A stretch of DNA of 64,000 nt from Carboxydothermus pertinax. Lineage in GTDB: Bacteria; Bacillota; Z-2901; Carboxydothermales; Carboxydothermaceae. Under the pieces are notes generated by a model. That model was given only the letters and a program-made list of their open reading frames with translations, was not told the origin of the DNA and did no database searches. A program made the position numbers and the translations under genes. Location of the stretch: assembly GCF_001950255.1 (NCBI RefSeq), contig NZ_BDJK01000020.1:36029-100028 (forward strand), written 5' to 3'. Positions 48,071 to 56,683 of this stretch are shown here, piece by piece. Numbering within the stretch: position 1 is the stretch's first letter; each line of letters opens with the position of its first letter.

Positions 48071-48161
48071 CCGCCTTATTGGGTTAAAAAAAGGAAAACT
48101 GGTCTATGATGGCCCTCCAGCTAATTTAACCGAAGAAATTTTAAAAACAATCTATCAATAA
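47991..48161 (+). pseudogene. 3' remnant of phnC (ABC ATPase)
   Basis: In the frame of ATG 47991 the sequence NAKGLTLMLSFHQVELAKKY and then GLKKGKLVYDGPPANLTEEI matches the last 50 or so residues of PhnC, from the H-loop onward. Walker A, Q-loop, signature and Walker B are gone. It is fused to the shortened phnE by a deletion. Confidence 0.85.
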
Positions 48162-48245
48162 ATCACCCCTTACCTTCTCCCCTGCATATCCTATTAAAGA
48201 CGCTACAGCGGTGTAGCCCAATTGTTATTATGGGGAGGAGTAATC

Positions 48246-50084
48246 ATGTGTGGCATCGCAGGGATAGTAAATTTTTTTAGAAATTTATCCTCGGAAATTT
48301 CCATAGTATCAAAAATGACCCAATCCCTTACCCACCGCGGCCCAGACGCTTTAGGTATTTGGCATTCGGAAAATGTCATTTTTGGTCACCGGCGACTGGC
48401 GGTCATCGATCCGGAGCGGGGACGGCAACCGATGATTCGCACCTACGGGGATTGGCAGTACGTCATCGTTTACAACGGTGAGCTTTATAATACCAAAGAG
48501 CTCCGGGACGAGTTAGAAGCTCGAGGGCACCATTTTTACACCACCTGTGATACCGAAGTTTTACTGGTTTCCTACATTGAATGGGGCAAAGAATGTCTTT
48601 CTAAATTAAACGGTATCTTTGCCTTTGCCATTTTCGATGAAAAAGAAAACCAGCTTTTTTTAGCCCGGGACCGTCTCGGAGTAAAGCCCTTTTTTTATGC
48701 TCTGGTAAATGACAGTCTGATTTTTGCTTCCGAAATTAAAGCCCTTCTTCATCATCCGGACATCCCTTCCAGGCTTTCCACCGATGGCTTAAAAGAAGTA
48801 TTGTTTTTGGGTCCCGCCCGCACCCCGGGAATGGGAGTTTTTGCGCATATTTCCGAACTACTTCCCGGCGATTATGCCGTCTTTAACCCGGAAGGTTTAA
48901 TTATAAAACCCTACTGGCGTCTTACATCTAATCCCCATACCGACGATTTCCCCACTACGGTAAAAAAAACCCGGGAACTTTTAGAAGATGCCATAAACCG
49001 GCAGTTAGTCTCGGATGTCCCCCTTTGCACCCTTTTATCCGGCGGTCTTGACTCAACAATTATTACTGCCTTTGCTTCTCGCGCCCTGCAAAAACGAGGT
49101 GAAATACTAAAAACCTTCTCCGTTGATTATTCGGAAAATGACCAATATTTTAACCAAAATGATTTCCAGCCAAACCCTGATGGAAAGTTTATCCCAAAAG
49201 TAGTTACTGATTTAAAAACCTCCCATCAGAATATTGTTTTAAAGCAGGAAGAGTTATTTGAAGCCTTATTTCCAGCTATGACCGCCCGCGACCTCCCGGG
49301 CATGGCCGATATCGATTCATCCCTCTGGCTTTTTAGCCGGGAAATAAAAAAACAAGCCACAGTGGGCTTGTCGGGAGAGTGTGCCGATGAAATTTTCGGT
49401 GGCTACCCCTGGTTTTTTCGAACCGAAGCTTTATGGGCCAAAACTTTTCCCTGGGCTCTAAGCTTAGAGAGCCGCAAAAGCTTATTTAGCCCAGAGCTGC
49501 TAGCCGAATTAAACCCCGATGCCTATGTCCGTTACCGCTACGAAGAAGCCCTGGCCGAAGCCCCGCTCCCGGCAAATTTAGCTCCCTTTGAGAAAAAAAT
49601 CCGGGAAATTACCTACTTAACCTTAACCCGCTGGATGCCGATCCTTTTAGACCGCAAAGACCGGATGACTATGGCCTGGGGCTTAGAAGTACGTGTACCA
49701 TTCTGTGACCACCGATTAGTGGAATATTTGTGGAATGTCCCCTGGGAATATAAGACCTACGGGAATAAAGAAAAAGGACTTCTAAGAGAAGCCGTTAAAG
49801 ACCTTATCCCCGAATATATTTTAAATCGTAAAAAATCCCCCTACCCCAAAACCCATCATCCTCTATACACAAAAATAGTTAAAGAAAAGCTCAGGGAAAT
49901 TTTAAACGATGCTACTGCGCCCTTAAACCAGCTCATTAATAAAGAAGCCGTCCAAAATTTAATCAAAAATCCAGCACCACCATCCTCACGCCCCTGGTTT
50001 GGGCAGTTGATGGGCGATACGCAAATTATGGCGTATTTAATCCAGTTAAACTGGTGGTTTTTAAATTATAAAGTTACATTTTAA
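48246..50084 (+). CDS. asnB: asparagine synthetase (glutamine-hydrolysing)
   Basis: A 612-residue two-domain enzyme. The N-terminal amidotransferase has the nucleophile Cys2 (MCGIAGIVNFF), THRGPDALG and VYNGELYNTKELRDELE; the C-terminal synthetase has the ATP-binding SGGLDSTI and GLSGECADEIFGGYPWF. It forms asparagine from aspartate, glutamine and ATP. ATG 48246 is preceded by GGGGAGGAG. The gap before it carries only a small hairpin (48201-48216). Confidence 0.95.
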   Translation: MCGIAGIVNFFRNLSSEISIVSKMTQSLTHRGPDALGIWHSENVIFGHRRLAVIDPERGRQPMIRTYGDWQYVIVYNGELYNTKELRDELEARGHHFYTTCDTEVLLVSYIEWGKECLSKLNGIFAFAIFDEKENQLFLARDRLGVKPFFYALVNDSLIFASEIKALLHHPDIPSRLSTDGLKEVLFLGPARTPGMGVFAHISELLPGDYAVFNPEGLIIKPYWRLTSNPHTDDFPTTVKKTRELLEDAINRQLVSDVPLCTLLSGGLDSTIITAFASRALQKRGEILKTFSVDYSENDQYFNQNDFQPNPDGKFIPKVVTDLKTSHQNIVLKQEELFEALFPAMTARDLPGMADIDSSLWLFSREIKKQATVGLSGECADEIFGGYPWFFRTEALWAKTFPWALSLESRKSLFSPELLAELNPDAYVRYRYEEALAEAPLPANLAPFEKKIREITYLTLTRWMPILLDRKDRMTMAWGLEVRVPFCDHRLVEYLWNVPWEYKTYGNKEKGLLREAVKDLIPEYILNRKKSPYPKTHHPLYTKIVKEKLREILNDATAPLNQLINKEAVQNLIKNPAPPSSRPWFGQLMGDTQIMAYLIQLNWWFLNYKVTF

Positions 50085-50166
50085 TTTAAATTGACAATTT
50101 TTTAAAATACCTTTACACTTGTATTAATAAATATTTTGTCGAAAAAATTTATATTTACCGGAAAAA

Positions 50167-50240
50167 GGCAAACCCGGCGAAAGCCGGCGGCGCAAAGCTA
50201 TAGGGGCTAACGCGATTTTTCGCCATGCCAGCCAGCTGCC
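50167..50240 (+). ncRNA. cyclic-di-GMP-I (GEMM) riboswitch aptamer, second copy
   Basis: Reads GGCAAACCCGGCGAAAGCCG, then GGCGCAAAGCTATAGGGGCT, then GCCATGCCAGCCAGCTGCC, the same conserved blocks in order as the copy at 19428. A strong terminator and a truncated PAS-domain gene follow. Confidence 0.93.
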
Positions 50241-50245
50241 CGGAA

Positions 50246-50273
50246 AACCCCCTTTTTCCGCGGGGGTTTTTTT
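50246..50273 (+). terminator. riboswitch-linked terminator
   Basis: ACCCCC and CGGGGGT pair around TTTTTCCG, followed by seven T. It starts six bases after the aptamer and is the expression platform. Confidence 0.9.
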
Positions 50274-50294
50274 ATTTATAAGGGGGGGATCTAA

Positions 50295-50441
50295 ATGGGT
50301 TTGAATGGATTTTCTTATAAAAAAAATAAGGAAAAAATTTACGTAAATATATTTAACAATGCCGGGATAGCTCTGGCGGTAGTCAGCAAAGATTGGGTAA
50401 TATATGAGGCAAATCCGGAGTTTGAGCAGTCTCCATCTTAG
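50295..50441 (+). pseudogene. 5' remnant of a PAS-domain gene under the riboswitch
   Basis: ATG 50295 follows AGGGGGGGATCTAA. The 48 codons encode a PAS opening (FNNAGIALAVVSKDWVIYEANP) and then break into ferritin sequence and stop. The intact gene was probably a PAS sensor or regulator with a longer C-terminal part, as expected for a riboswitch target. Confidence 0.75.
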
Positions 50442-50632
50442 ACGTCATCACCAAAGCTTTTGAACACGAACAGCAAGTTACCAAAAGGATTTATGCGTTA
50501 AGTGACATCGCCATGGAAGAAAAAGAGCAAGCTACCATAAGCTTTTTAAAGTGGTTTATCGACGAACAGATGGAGGAAGAAGAAACAGTCCCCAATTTAG
50601 CCTTGTGCGGTAATTTTAGGGACTGTCCTTAA
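50432..50632 (+). pseudogene. 3' remnant of a ferritin gene
   Basis: In another frame the sequence VITKAFEHEQQVTKRIYALS, then EKEQATISFLKWFIDEQMEE is the last two helices of a bacterial ferritin (FtnA type). It has no start and joins the PAS fragment at about 50432. The stop is at 50632. Confidence 0.85.
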
Positions 50633-50640
50633 AATTACCG
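50608..50640. terminator. bidirectional terminator after the ferritin remnant
   Basis: CGGTAATTTTA/TAAAATTACCG, an 11-bp perfect stem, covers the stop codons of the remnant and of the convergent EamA gene. Confidence 0.8.
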
Positions 50641-51492
50641 TTTGGCGACTAAGTAGGCGCCAAGTAACACCAGCACACCCCCGGCGATTTGCCCGGGGGT
50701 TAATTTTTCGGCAAACAAGAGGGCAGCACATATTACGGTAACTACCGGTTCAAACATGCTGATAATCGAAGCCTTTGCCGGCCCTAAAAGCTCAATTCCC
50801 CTGAAAAAAGTAAACATCGCCAGCAAAGTGGAAAACGCCACAATCCCGGCAATTGAAAACCAAACCCTAGAAGACGGCAGCAAATCAAGGGTACCGCTAA
50901 ATCCTCCCACCACTAAAAAACAAACCGCCGCAAACACGGCGATAAAACTACTGGCAGTAATCGCCGGAATCTCTCTCAGCACCTTTTTCCCCAGGGTAAT
51001 ATATACCGAGTAAACTAAAGCTGTCGCCAGGGCAAAAAATACCCCCAGGGGATTTAGTTTCCCGCTGATATTTCCTATTACTAAAATAAGTCCCCCAAAC
51101 GCTAAAATAACCGCAATTAAGCCTTTTGCCCCAAGGTGGTCTTTATAAACGATACTCGCCAGCACCGCCACCAGCGCCGGGTAAGTATAAAAAATTAATG
51201 ACGTAAGTGAAGCTGAAATGTATTTCACCGCCATGAAGAAAAAGCTTGACTGCATCGTATATAAAACGCCCATTGCTAACACATAAAAAATTTCTTTTTT
51301 AGTAATGCCAAATCCTTTATGGACATAGTAGTTATAGGCTTGAAAGATAAGTCCCGCCCAGAAAAACCGCCAGAAAAGTATGGTAAAAGGCGTTGCCCCG
51401 TCTTTATAGGCAAATACTGCAAAAATCGGCAAAAGGCCAAAACCCGCTGCCGATAAAAAGGTAAGCCCTACCCCCCGGTAATACTGATTCAT
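50635..51492 (-). CDS. EamA/DMT family transporter
   Basis: A 285-residue membrane protein with ten hydrophobic segments and two EamA repeats (LLPIFAVFAYKDGATPFTIL in the first, LGPAKASIISMFEPVVTVIC in the second). Family members export amino acids or other metabolites. ATG 51492 has GGGGGAGTGGG before it. Confidence 0.88.
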   Translation of the reverse strand: MNQYYRGVGLTFLSAAGFGLLPIFAVFAYKDGATPFTILFWRFFWAGLIFQAYNYYVHKGFGITKKEIFYVLAMGVLYTMQSSFFFMAVKYISASLTSLIFYTYPALVAVLASIVYKDHLGAKGLIAVILAFGGLILVIGNISGKLNPLGVFFALATALVYSVYITLGKKVLREIPAITASSFIAVFAAVCFLVVGGFSGTLDLLPSSRVWFSIAGIVAFSTLLAMFTFFRGIELLGPAKASIISMFEPVVTVICAALLFAEKLTPGQIAGGVLVLLGAYLVAKR

Positions 51493-51532
51493 TTCCCACT
51501 CCCCCAAATTTTTTTACCTTGTCTTGGATGCT

Positions 51533-51804
51533 TCAATTAACTCTTTGGAAAAACCTTCTTTTACTAAAGATAATAAAACTTTCACTGCGTTTATTCTTCT
51601 TCCCCAATACTTTTTGAGCTTTGGCCAGTAATTCGGTATAAGTTTCATAACCTACTTTGCGGTCCCAGTATTTGCATCCACTAACTATATTAATTTCCGA
51701 TTGTTTATCCCACCACTTTCCTATTTTTGTATAAACACAGTTTAAAGTACCTTGCTTAACTAAATGCCAAAGTAGTTGCTGGCAAAATAATACTGGGTTT
51801 TGAT
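51533..51804 (-). pseudogene. 3' remnant of a DUF234-type AAA ATPase gene
   Basis: The sequence YTKIGKWWDKQSEINIV, then CKYWDRKVGYETYTELLAKA and a final FIIFSKRRFF matches the C-terminal nuclease-like domain (DUF234) of archaeal-type ATPases found in bacteria. The ATPase part is absent. The frame starts without its own initiation site, in direct junction with the rlmL fragment. Confidence 0.7.
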
Positions 51805-51960
51805 TCCCCGGGCCATTTGGTAAAGGCAATATCCCGGTTTAGTCCTGGTGCTATATTTTGCCCAATTAAAGCCGCTTCCATCGGTATGGTACCCGAGCCG
51901 TAAAAAGGATTAGCCAGTGCCCGGTCCTTCAGCCAGGAGTAGCAATTAAGTTTAATTTCA
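51804..51960 (-). pseudogene. internal fragment of an RlmL-type 23S rRNA methyltransferase gene
   Basis: In a second frame the sequence LANPFYGSGTIPMEAALIGQ, then NIAPGLNRDIAFTKWPGE is the SAM-binding motif region of THUMP-containing methyltransferases (normally DPFCGSGT). Asp and Cys of the motif are changed to Asn and Tyr. Both ends of the gene are missing. Confidence 0.75.
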
Positions 51961-53199
51961 CAGGTTTTCCCTCCAGTTATTATTTTTTCTTTCATAATGA
52001 TTTAAAGATAAAACTGCAAACGCCGCCATTAAAACCAGCACCCCTGAAAAAAGCCAAAGAACCTTTAGACCAAAAACACTGGCCACTGCCCCCATCACCA
52101 CAGGCCCTGCGGAAAAACCGGCCCGGGACATAATGTGGAGAAAAGCATTGACCCGCCCCCGGTGGGTAGTGGGAGTGCGGTCCGAAATATAGACATTAAC
52201 GGTCACCGCTCCCGCCACCTCGCCGGCAGTCCAAATAAAGGCCGAAATTAAAAGCCAGAGATAACTTTTCACAAAAGCAAGCATACCAAAACCAAGAGCA
52301 TAAAGAAGCCCCGAGACATATACCGCTGTTAAAGGCTCCCGGTGCTCAAAGATTTTGGTAAGGGGCCAGGTTAACAGTACCACTCCAAGGCCGTTTACTG
52401 CCATTAAACTTCCTAAAACCTTAGCTCCTTTTAACTCCCCAAAAAGATCCGTTACCGTTAAAGACATACCAAAGGTCGATTGCACATACACAAAAGAATA
52501 AATAAGCCAGATCAAAGAAAAGAAAAATAAGGATGGTCTTTGCCGTAAAACCTCCAAAAGTCCACCCTCCACCGGTGCTTCCAAAGAACTTTCCTCGGAA
52601 GAGGGGATATCCGGCTCCTCTACAAAGAGAGCGGAAAGGGCAGCTGACAACAGGCAAAAAAAGGCATTACCCAGGAAAATTACCTTTATCCCGTAGGCAT
52701 AAAGAAACCCCGCCAAAAGAGGGCCTAAGGCAAAACCAATATTTACCCCAAGATAAGTTAAAGAAAAGGCCCGAATCCTTTCTTCTCCCCGGGTTAGGTC
52801 AGTAATAAGCGCCCGGCTTACCGGTTGTATTCCTCCCCAGAAAAATCCTGAGATGACTACAAAGAAAGCCACCTCATAGGGGCCAGGCATAAACGCCGCC
52901 GGAATAAACAATAAACCGGCAAACCCTTGAAAAATTACGAGGACTTTTTTCCGGCCTATTTTATCGGCAATCTTCCCGGCAAAAGCTGCTCCTGGTAATT
53001 GAAACAAAATAGCTAACGTAACTATTAACCCAGCCTTTTCCGCTCCCAGTCCCAGTTTCTGGGTAAAAAGCATGGTTAAAAAAGGCCAGACAAAATTACC
53101 CATATTATTAACAATATTGGCTATAAACAAAACATAAATGCTTTTGGGAAGGCCACTGTATATCTTCAAGCTTCTTTTTATGGAAATTGCTATCTGCAA
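51958..53199 (-). CDS. major facilitator superfamily transporter
   Basis: A 413-residue MFS protein with 12 membrane segments; the loop motif GKIADKIGRKKVLV after segment 2 is conserved, and FSLTYLGVNIGFALGPLLAGF marks segment 5. It resembles drug exporters, but the substrate is unknown. The start is TTG 53199 after a GGGGAG-rich stretch. Its stop touches the rlmL fragment. Confidence 0.88.
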   Translation of the reverse strand: MQIAISIKRSLKIYSGLPKSIYVLFIANIVNNMGNFVWPFLTMLFTQKLGLGAEKAGLIVTLAILFQLPGAAFAGKIADKIGRKKVLVIFQGFAGLLFIPAAFMPGPYEVAFFVVISGFFWGGIQPVSRALITDLTRGEERIRAFSLTYLGVNIGFALGPLLAGFLYAYGIKVIFLGNAFFCLLSAALSALFVEEPDIPSSEESSLEAPVEGGLLEVLRQRPSLFFFSLIWLIYSFVYVQSTFGMSLTVTDLFGELKGAKVLGSLMAVNGLGVVLLTWPLTKIFEHREPLTAVYVSGLLYALGFGMLAFVKSYLWLLISAFIWTAGEVAGAVTVNVYISDRTPTTHRGRVNAFLHIMSRAGFSAGPVVMGAVASVFGLKVLWLFSGVLVLMAAFAVLSLNHYERKNNNWRENL

Positions 53200-53247
53200 A
53201 CTCCCCTCTCCCCTCTCTCCAGTAAATTACCAATTAATTATATTACA

Positions 53248-53380
53248 TCAGGTCTTTTTATACAAATACACGAACCAGTAAACAGGCCCCACCAAAAAGC
53301 CTCCGCCAATAATATTCCCAATTGTTACCGGAATTAAGTTTTTTAAAACAAAATTTCTCCAGGGCCAGGAACAACTTCTG
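53248..53380 (-). pseudogene. 3' remnant of a formate/nitrite transporter gene
   Basis: On the minus strand the sequence NFVLKNLIPVTIGNIIGGGF, then PVYWFVYLYKK and TGA is the last helix region of FocA/NirC-type channels. Nothing of the first 200 residues remains. Confidence 0.8.
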
Positions 53381-53451
53381 GCCTTTTAATGAAAATCGCA
53401 ATACCCCGCACCTTTACTGTAAAAAAATTATTAGACCATCCCCCTTTCGGC

Positions 53452-53559
53452 TATGCATTTCTTTTATTTAGGCACTGCGGTCGGGGTTAGCCTCTATCTT
53501 TTAAATCTTCCGATGCCGTTTAACTTAAAAAAACTTTTATATTTAAAAGGTATTCATTA
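53452..53559 (+). CDS. 35-codon reading frame, doubtful
   Basis: ATG 53452 opens a short frame (MHFFYLGTAVGVSLYLL, then a KKLLYLKG tail). There is no clear ribosome site and the codons just upstream fit a neighbouring frame, so this may be another tail remnant of a membrane protein. Otherwise the 420-base gap before 53624 has only the transporter remnant. Confidence 0.2.
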
Positions 53560-53623
53560 ACTTAAAGCGAATACAATAGTGTAAATATTCATAATTTTAT
53601 GTATTCTAAAGGGAGGGAAACTT

Positions 53624-54751
53624 ATGGGACATCTTGGTTTTTCTAAAGAAGAAGTATTTAAAGCTTTAGCTAAAAGGCTTCATAAAAATCCAGTTGGAGC
53701 TCCCTACTCGGAAACCTTAATGAAAATTTTAAAAACTCTCTACACCGAGCAGGAAGCGGAAATAGGAAGTAAATTCCCCGGTGGCTTTGTCACCATCGAT
53801 AAGCTTTCTGCAGCTACCGGCATTGAAACCACCGAGTTAAAAGAATATTTGGAAAACATGGCCAATAAAGGCCTGGTAATTGACGCAGTACGTAAGGGCG
53901 AAACTTACTATATGTTAACCCCCACCGTTGTGGGCTTTTTTGAGTACACTTTTATGCGGGTAGATCCCAATCTTCCCTTAAAAGATTTAGCCGAGCTTTT
54001 TGAAGCTTATCACCACGAACCGGGTGTCCCCGAAGAGTTTTTCGGAAGTCCCACTAAAATGTTTCGGGCGCTTCCCTATGAAGAAGCTATCGCTGATGAG
54101 GTAAAAACCGAGATTGTTTCTTTTGAGCGAGCCACCGAAATTGTCAAAACTGCCGGCGGCGGAGCACTCACCTTATGTTATTGTCGCCACCAGCAGGAGC
54201 ACCTCGGCAAAACCTGCCAGGTCAATGCCCCGGTAGAAGATATTTGTATATCCTTAGGTGGTGCCGCCGACTGGCTTATCCGCCGGGGCTTTGCCCGTCC
54301 GGCAACTGTTGATGAGCTTTTGGAGGTTCTTGCTAAATCCAAAGAACTTGGCTTAGTTCATTCGGTGGACAACGTCCAAAATAAGCCAGCCTATATTTGT
54401 AACTGCTGCGGCTGTTGCTGCGGGGTTTTAAGGGCAATAAACGAACATCAGGTAATGTCTATTGAGCCTTCAAGCTTTATCTTAAGTATTGAGGAGGTAA
54501 AATGTATCGGCTGCGGAAGCTGTGTCAAAAGATGTCAGGTTCATGCTTTATCTTTAGTTGAACAAGAGCCGGGCAACCCCAAAAGTAAAAAAGCGGTCTT
54601 AAATAAAGACCAGTGCCTTGGCTGCGGTGTCTGTGTCTCGGCCTGCAAAAAAGACGCCTTATCCCTGGTAAAAAGGGGCACTACTCCCAACGTCCCCAAA
54701 GATAAAAAAGAGCAAATGAACCTTATCGCCCAGGAAAAAGGGCGACTGTAA
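53624..54751 (+). CDS. winged-helix and ferredoxin-domain protein
   Basis: The 375-residue protein starts with a helix-turn-helix unit (residues 40-110; FVTIDKLSAATGIETTELKE) that looks like a DNA-binding or protein-binding winged helix. A middle region has CYCRHQQEHLGKTC and the striking CNCCGCCCGVLRAI cluster. The end is a two-cluster ferredoxin, CIGCGSCVKRCQVHAL and CLGCGVCVSACKKDAL. Members occur in anaerobes and are annotated only as 4Fe-4S proteins. ATG 53624 has GGGAGGG upstream. Monocistronic by context. Confidence 0.8.
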   Translation: MGHLGFSKEEVFKALAKRLHKNPVGAPYSETLMKILKTLYTEQEAEIGSKFPGGFVTIDKLSAATGIETTELKEYLENMANKGLVIDAVRKGETYYMLTPTVVGFFEYTFMRVDPNLPLKDLAELFEAYHHEPGVPEEFFGSPTKMFRALPYEEAIADEVKTEIVSFERATEIVKTAGGGALTLCYCRHQQEHLGKTCQVNAPVEDICISLGGAADWLIRRGFARPATVDELLEVLAKSKELGLVHSVDNVQNKPAYICNCCGCCCGVLRAINEHQVMSIEPSSFILSIEEVKCIGCGSCVKRCQVHALSLVEQEPGNPKSKKAVLNKDQCLGCGVCVSACKKDALSLVKRGTTPNVPKDKKEQMNLIAQEKGRL

Positions 54752-54874
54752 ATAGTGATAGGTAATCGGTCGTCGGTGGTCGGTTTTAAATCTTTTTAAT
54801 GGGTTTTTGTTATTTACATTTTTACCCAAATGTGATATCATTTTAATATAATCTTAATATCGGGAGGGGTTATA

Positions 54875-55771
54875 ATGCAAGAAAAAAGGGTATGGAAAGC
54901 TAATGGTTATCTAGGTCTTTTCTTAACGCTAATTTTCTTTATCCTGGCAGTTATTTTTTTTATTAACAACGTACTGCAAATTTCTGGTATCCATCCCTTT
55001 CTACCGTTTAATCTTTTTCCCATTGGCTGGTACTTAGCAGCAATATTCTTTCTTTTAGGCATCACTTTAGCTTCAGGTCTTACCATCGTTCAGCCCAATT
55101 TGGGAGTTGTAGTAATTTTCTTTGGCGATTACAAAGGTACTATCCGGGAAAGTGGCTTCTTCTTAACTCTCCCTTTTTCGAGCCGCAAAAAAGTCTCCCT
55201 GCGGGTCCGAAACTTTAACAGTACCAAACTAAAGGTAAATGATGTCGATGGAAACCCGGTGGAAATCGCGGCGGTGGTAGTATTTAAAGTAATCGACACC
55301 GCCAAAGCAGTTTTTGATGTGGAAGATTACGAAAAATTTGTGGAAATCCAGAGTGAAACTGCGCTAAGACATGTGGCTTCTAAATACCCCTATGATAATT
55401 TTGTAGAAGAAGGAATTTCGCTGCGGGGAAATTCCGATGTAGTCGCTAAGGAGCTAGCCAGTGAACTTCAGGATAGGCTTCAAGTTGCCGGAGTCGAAGT
55501 ATTAGAAGCAAGGCTTACCCATTTAGCTTACGCCACCGAAATTGCCCAGGCGATGCTTCAACGCCAGCAAGCTTCCGCTATCTTGGCCGCCCGGCAGAAA
55601 ATCGTAGAAGGAGCGGTAGGCATGGTGCAGATGGCAATTGAACGGTTAGAAAAAGACGCCAATATCTCCTTAGATGAAGAAAGAAAGGCGCAAATGATTA
55701 ATAATCTAATGGTTGCTATCGTCTCGGACCGCTCTGCCCAGCCGGTAATAAATACCGGAACGATTTATTAA
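54875..55771 (+). CDS. SPFH/Band 7 membrane scaffold protein
   Basis: A 298-residue protein with two N-terminal membrane segments, then the SPFH domain (IFFGDYKGTIRESGFFLTLP, NPVEIAAVVVFKVIDTAKAVF) and a helical tail (ATEIAQAMLQRQQASAILAA). SPFH proteins form membrane cages or microdomains and often guard proteases. ATG 54875 follows GGGAGGGG. The small gene after it begins six bases past the stop. Confidence 0.9.
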   Translation: MQEKRVWKANGYLGLFLTLIFFILAVIFFINNVLQISGIHPFLPFNLFPIGWYLAAIFFLLGITLASGLTIVQPNLGVVVIFFGDYKGTIRESGFFLTLPFSSRKKVSLRVRNFNSTKLKVNDVDGNPVEIAAVVVFKVIDTAKAVFDVEDYEKFVEIQSETALRHVASKYPYDNFVEEGISLRGNSDVVAKELASELQDRLQVAGVEVLEARLTHLAYATEIAQAMLQRQQASAILAARQKIVEGAVGMVQMAIERLEKDANISLDEERKAQMINNLMVAIVSDRSAQPVINTGTIY

Positions 55772-55777
55772 AAAAGT

Positions 55778-55945
55778 ATGGCCAGGAAAAAAAGTTTTCC
55801 TCTAAGAATTGATCCTGCACTCTACGAAATCCTTGAAAAATGGGCAGCGGACGAGTTTCGCTCGGTAAATTCGCATATTGAGTACCTTTTAAGAGAAGCC
55901 GCCAAAAAAGCCGGAAGGTTAAAGAAAGAGGAAAAAAATAAATGA
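55778..55945 (+). CDS. small ribbon-helix-helix-like protein, SPFH partner
   Basis: A 55-residue basic protein, [20 protein letters not shown], then [15 protein letters not shown] and a lysine-rich end. The pattern of a short strand followed by two helices is that of Arc/MetJ-type DNA-binding proteins. I recall similar small genes right behind SPFH genes elsewhere. It starts at 55778, just after the SPFH stop, with a poor ribosome site, so it is probably translated by coupling. Confidence 0.85.
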   Translation: MARKKSFPLRIDPALYEILEKWAADEFRSVNSHIEYLLREAAKKAGRLKKEEKNK

Positions 55946-55969
55946 TGTTAAAGTTGCCTTAAAAGTGGT

Positions 55970-56683
55970 CTAATCTCCAACCTCTAATTGGGCCCACCGA
56001 CCACTAAATCTATACCCCACCCCCCAGATAGTTTCGATGTATCTTGGGTTGGAGGGGTCTTTTTCTATCTTTTCCCGAAGTTTGCGCACATGCACCGTAA
56101 CAGTGGATAGGTCCCCCAGGGAATCCATCCCCCAAATTCGTTCAAATAATTCCTCTTTGCTAAATACCCGGTTAGGATGTTTTGCCAAAAACAGCAGTAA
56201 ATCATACTCTTTACTCGTTAATATAACTTCTTTTTCTTCCACAAAAACCCGGCGTCCGGCAGTATCAATCACTAAACCCGGAAACTCCAATAAAGCCTGG
56301 TTTTTTCGCCCACCGGTCAGACGTTCATAGCGGGCAATATGAGCTTTTACCCGGGCTACCAGCTCACTGGGACTAAAGGGTTTGGTGATATAATCATCCG
56401 CACCAAGACCCAATCCCCGGATTTTATCGATATCTTCTTTCCGGGCGGAAACCAATAAGACCGGTGTATCTTTTTGGGCCCTAATCGCCCGTAAAACCTC
56501 AAAGCCATCTATTCCGGGCAACATTAAGTCCAGTAAAATTAAATGATAATCTTCTTCCAGGGCCTTTTTTTGCCCTTCATCACCTCTTACCGCTATCTCC
56601 GCGGAAAATCCAGCCGCTTCTAAGTAGTCCCTTTGCAGCTCAGCGATAGATTTATCGTCTTCTATAATCAACACCTTTTTCAT
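55970..56683 (-). CDS. OmpR/PhoB family response regulator
   Basis: Receiver domain with IIEDDKS, the aspartate in HLILLDLMLPGIDG, SARKED and KPFSPSEL, then a winged-helix output domain with TSKEYDLLLFLAKHPNRVFS and VHVRKLREKIEKDPSNPRYI. It overlaps the kinase gene by ATGA and is the last gene of an efflux operon, which it likely controls. Confidence 0.95.
   Translation of the reverse strand: MKKVLIIEDDKSIAELQRDYLEAAGFSAEIAVRGDEGQKKALEEDYHLILLDLMLPGIDGFEVLRAIRAQKDTPVLLVSARKEDIDKIRGLGLGADDYITKPFSPSELVARVKAHIARYERLTGGRKNQALLEFPGLVIDTAGRRVFVEEKEVILTSKEYDLLLFLAKHPNRVFSKEELFERIWGMDSLGDLSTVTVHVRKLREKIEKDPSNPRYIETIWGVGYRFSGRWAQLEVGD

Noticed and set aside
48201-48216. Terminator before asnB
   Set aside because: The stem GCTACA/TGTAGC is short and has no T-run.
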